A stretch of 64,000 bases of DNA from Sebastes aleutianus. Taxonomy: Eukaryota > Chordata > Actinopteri > Perciformes > Sebastidae. Every line of letters starts with the position of its first letter. Within the stretch, counting starts at the first letter, position 1. Shown here in pieces: positions 63,717 through 64,000 of the stretch. The notes under the pieces are model-generated. The model had not been told where the DNA came from, did not search any database, and saw only the letters and a program-made list of their open reading frames with translations. Where the stretch lies: the NCBI GenBank assembly GCA_916700875.1, contig CAKAKS010000039.1, positions 27,560,315 through 27,624,314 on the forward strand, in the 5' to 3' direction. Position numbers and translations under genes: made by a program.

Positions 63717-64000
63717 TTAAAGGGCCTGTTTGTAAGAATGAGAAATGCTTGTTAACAGCGACACCTGTGCCGCTAAGTCAACGAAAGTCAGAGTCGGGCT
63801 CTCGCTTGCTCGCTCTAAATAGACATGAACGAGCATCGGTCAAAACAGTGAGGCGACACACGTCAGCTAAAACCACAATATCACTCTATATTTCACCTGC
63901 TTGGCAGTAATGTTAGCTAACCAGACGAAGGTCTCTCCATGAATCATTGCTGATCCTAGTGTTGGCTTTTTCTGCTTCAGCCTCCCGACCGCGGTGGGAG
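63717..64000. mobile_element. TTAA-flanked TIR element in the last intron of copy E (left part)
   Basis: Same insertion point and almost the same sequence as the element at 32971 in copy C, with a one-base deletion in the TGTGGCCG block. It is cut by the window end. Confidence 0.7.

Overview
The window is vertebrate nuclear DNA, most likely from a teleost fish. Introns are short with GT-AG ends, the reading frames encode sarcomeric myosin, and the interspersed DNA consists of fish-type LINE, SINE, hAT and MITE elements. The genus cannot be fixed from the sequence; a percomorph is a reasonable guess.

Layout: at least five fast skeletal muscle myosin heavy chain (MYH) genes lie head to tail, all on the minus strand. 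Copy A has its CDS at 517-12752, copy B at 19855-30876, copy C at 32848-44756 and copy D at 50603-61622. Copy E shows only its last coding exon at the right edge (63594-63614). I traced all 39 coding exons in A, B and C. Exon lengths are the same in each, all phases join, and the sum is 5,793 nt, or 1,930 residues plus stop. D is collinear with B at an offset of 30,746-30,748 bp. Each complete gene has two short 5' noncoding exons, a TATA box, and a short 3' UTR with AATAAA. No frameshift or premature stop was found in A-D, so all four look functional.

Spacers: the A/B spacer carries a 4,986-bp hAT-like element with a perfect 8-bp target duplication, which itself holds a broken L2-type LINE and a tRNA-derived SINE. 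The B/C and D/E spacers are almost identical and hold no recognisable insertion. The C/D spacer has two extra insertions: a 753-bp LINE tail upstream of the copy C promoter, and a 3.1-kb broken L1/Tx1-like LINE just beyond the copy D poly(A) site. Intronic elements are a long-TIR DNA element in copy A, a TTAA-flanked TIR element in the last intron of C and E, and an unclassified repeat in the largest intron of every complete copy.

Evolution: B plus the B/C spacer plus the tail of C recur as D plus the D/E spacer plus the tail of E, at a constant offset of about 30.75 kb. This is a recent tandem segmental duplication. Within the genes, patches of identity switch partners (D's tail is C-like, C shares one intron patch with A, A matches the others only upstream of its coding exon 35), which points to gene conversion or unequal crossover. 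Copy C stands out at the actin-binding loop 2 exon and the intron after it. The genes presumably supply fast-muscle thick filaments, with copies differing in small motor-loop and promoter changes. I found no exotic new system; the interest lies in the array's recombination history and the insertion record.
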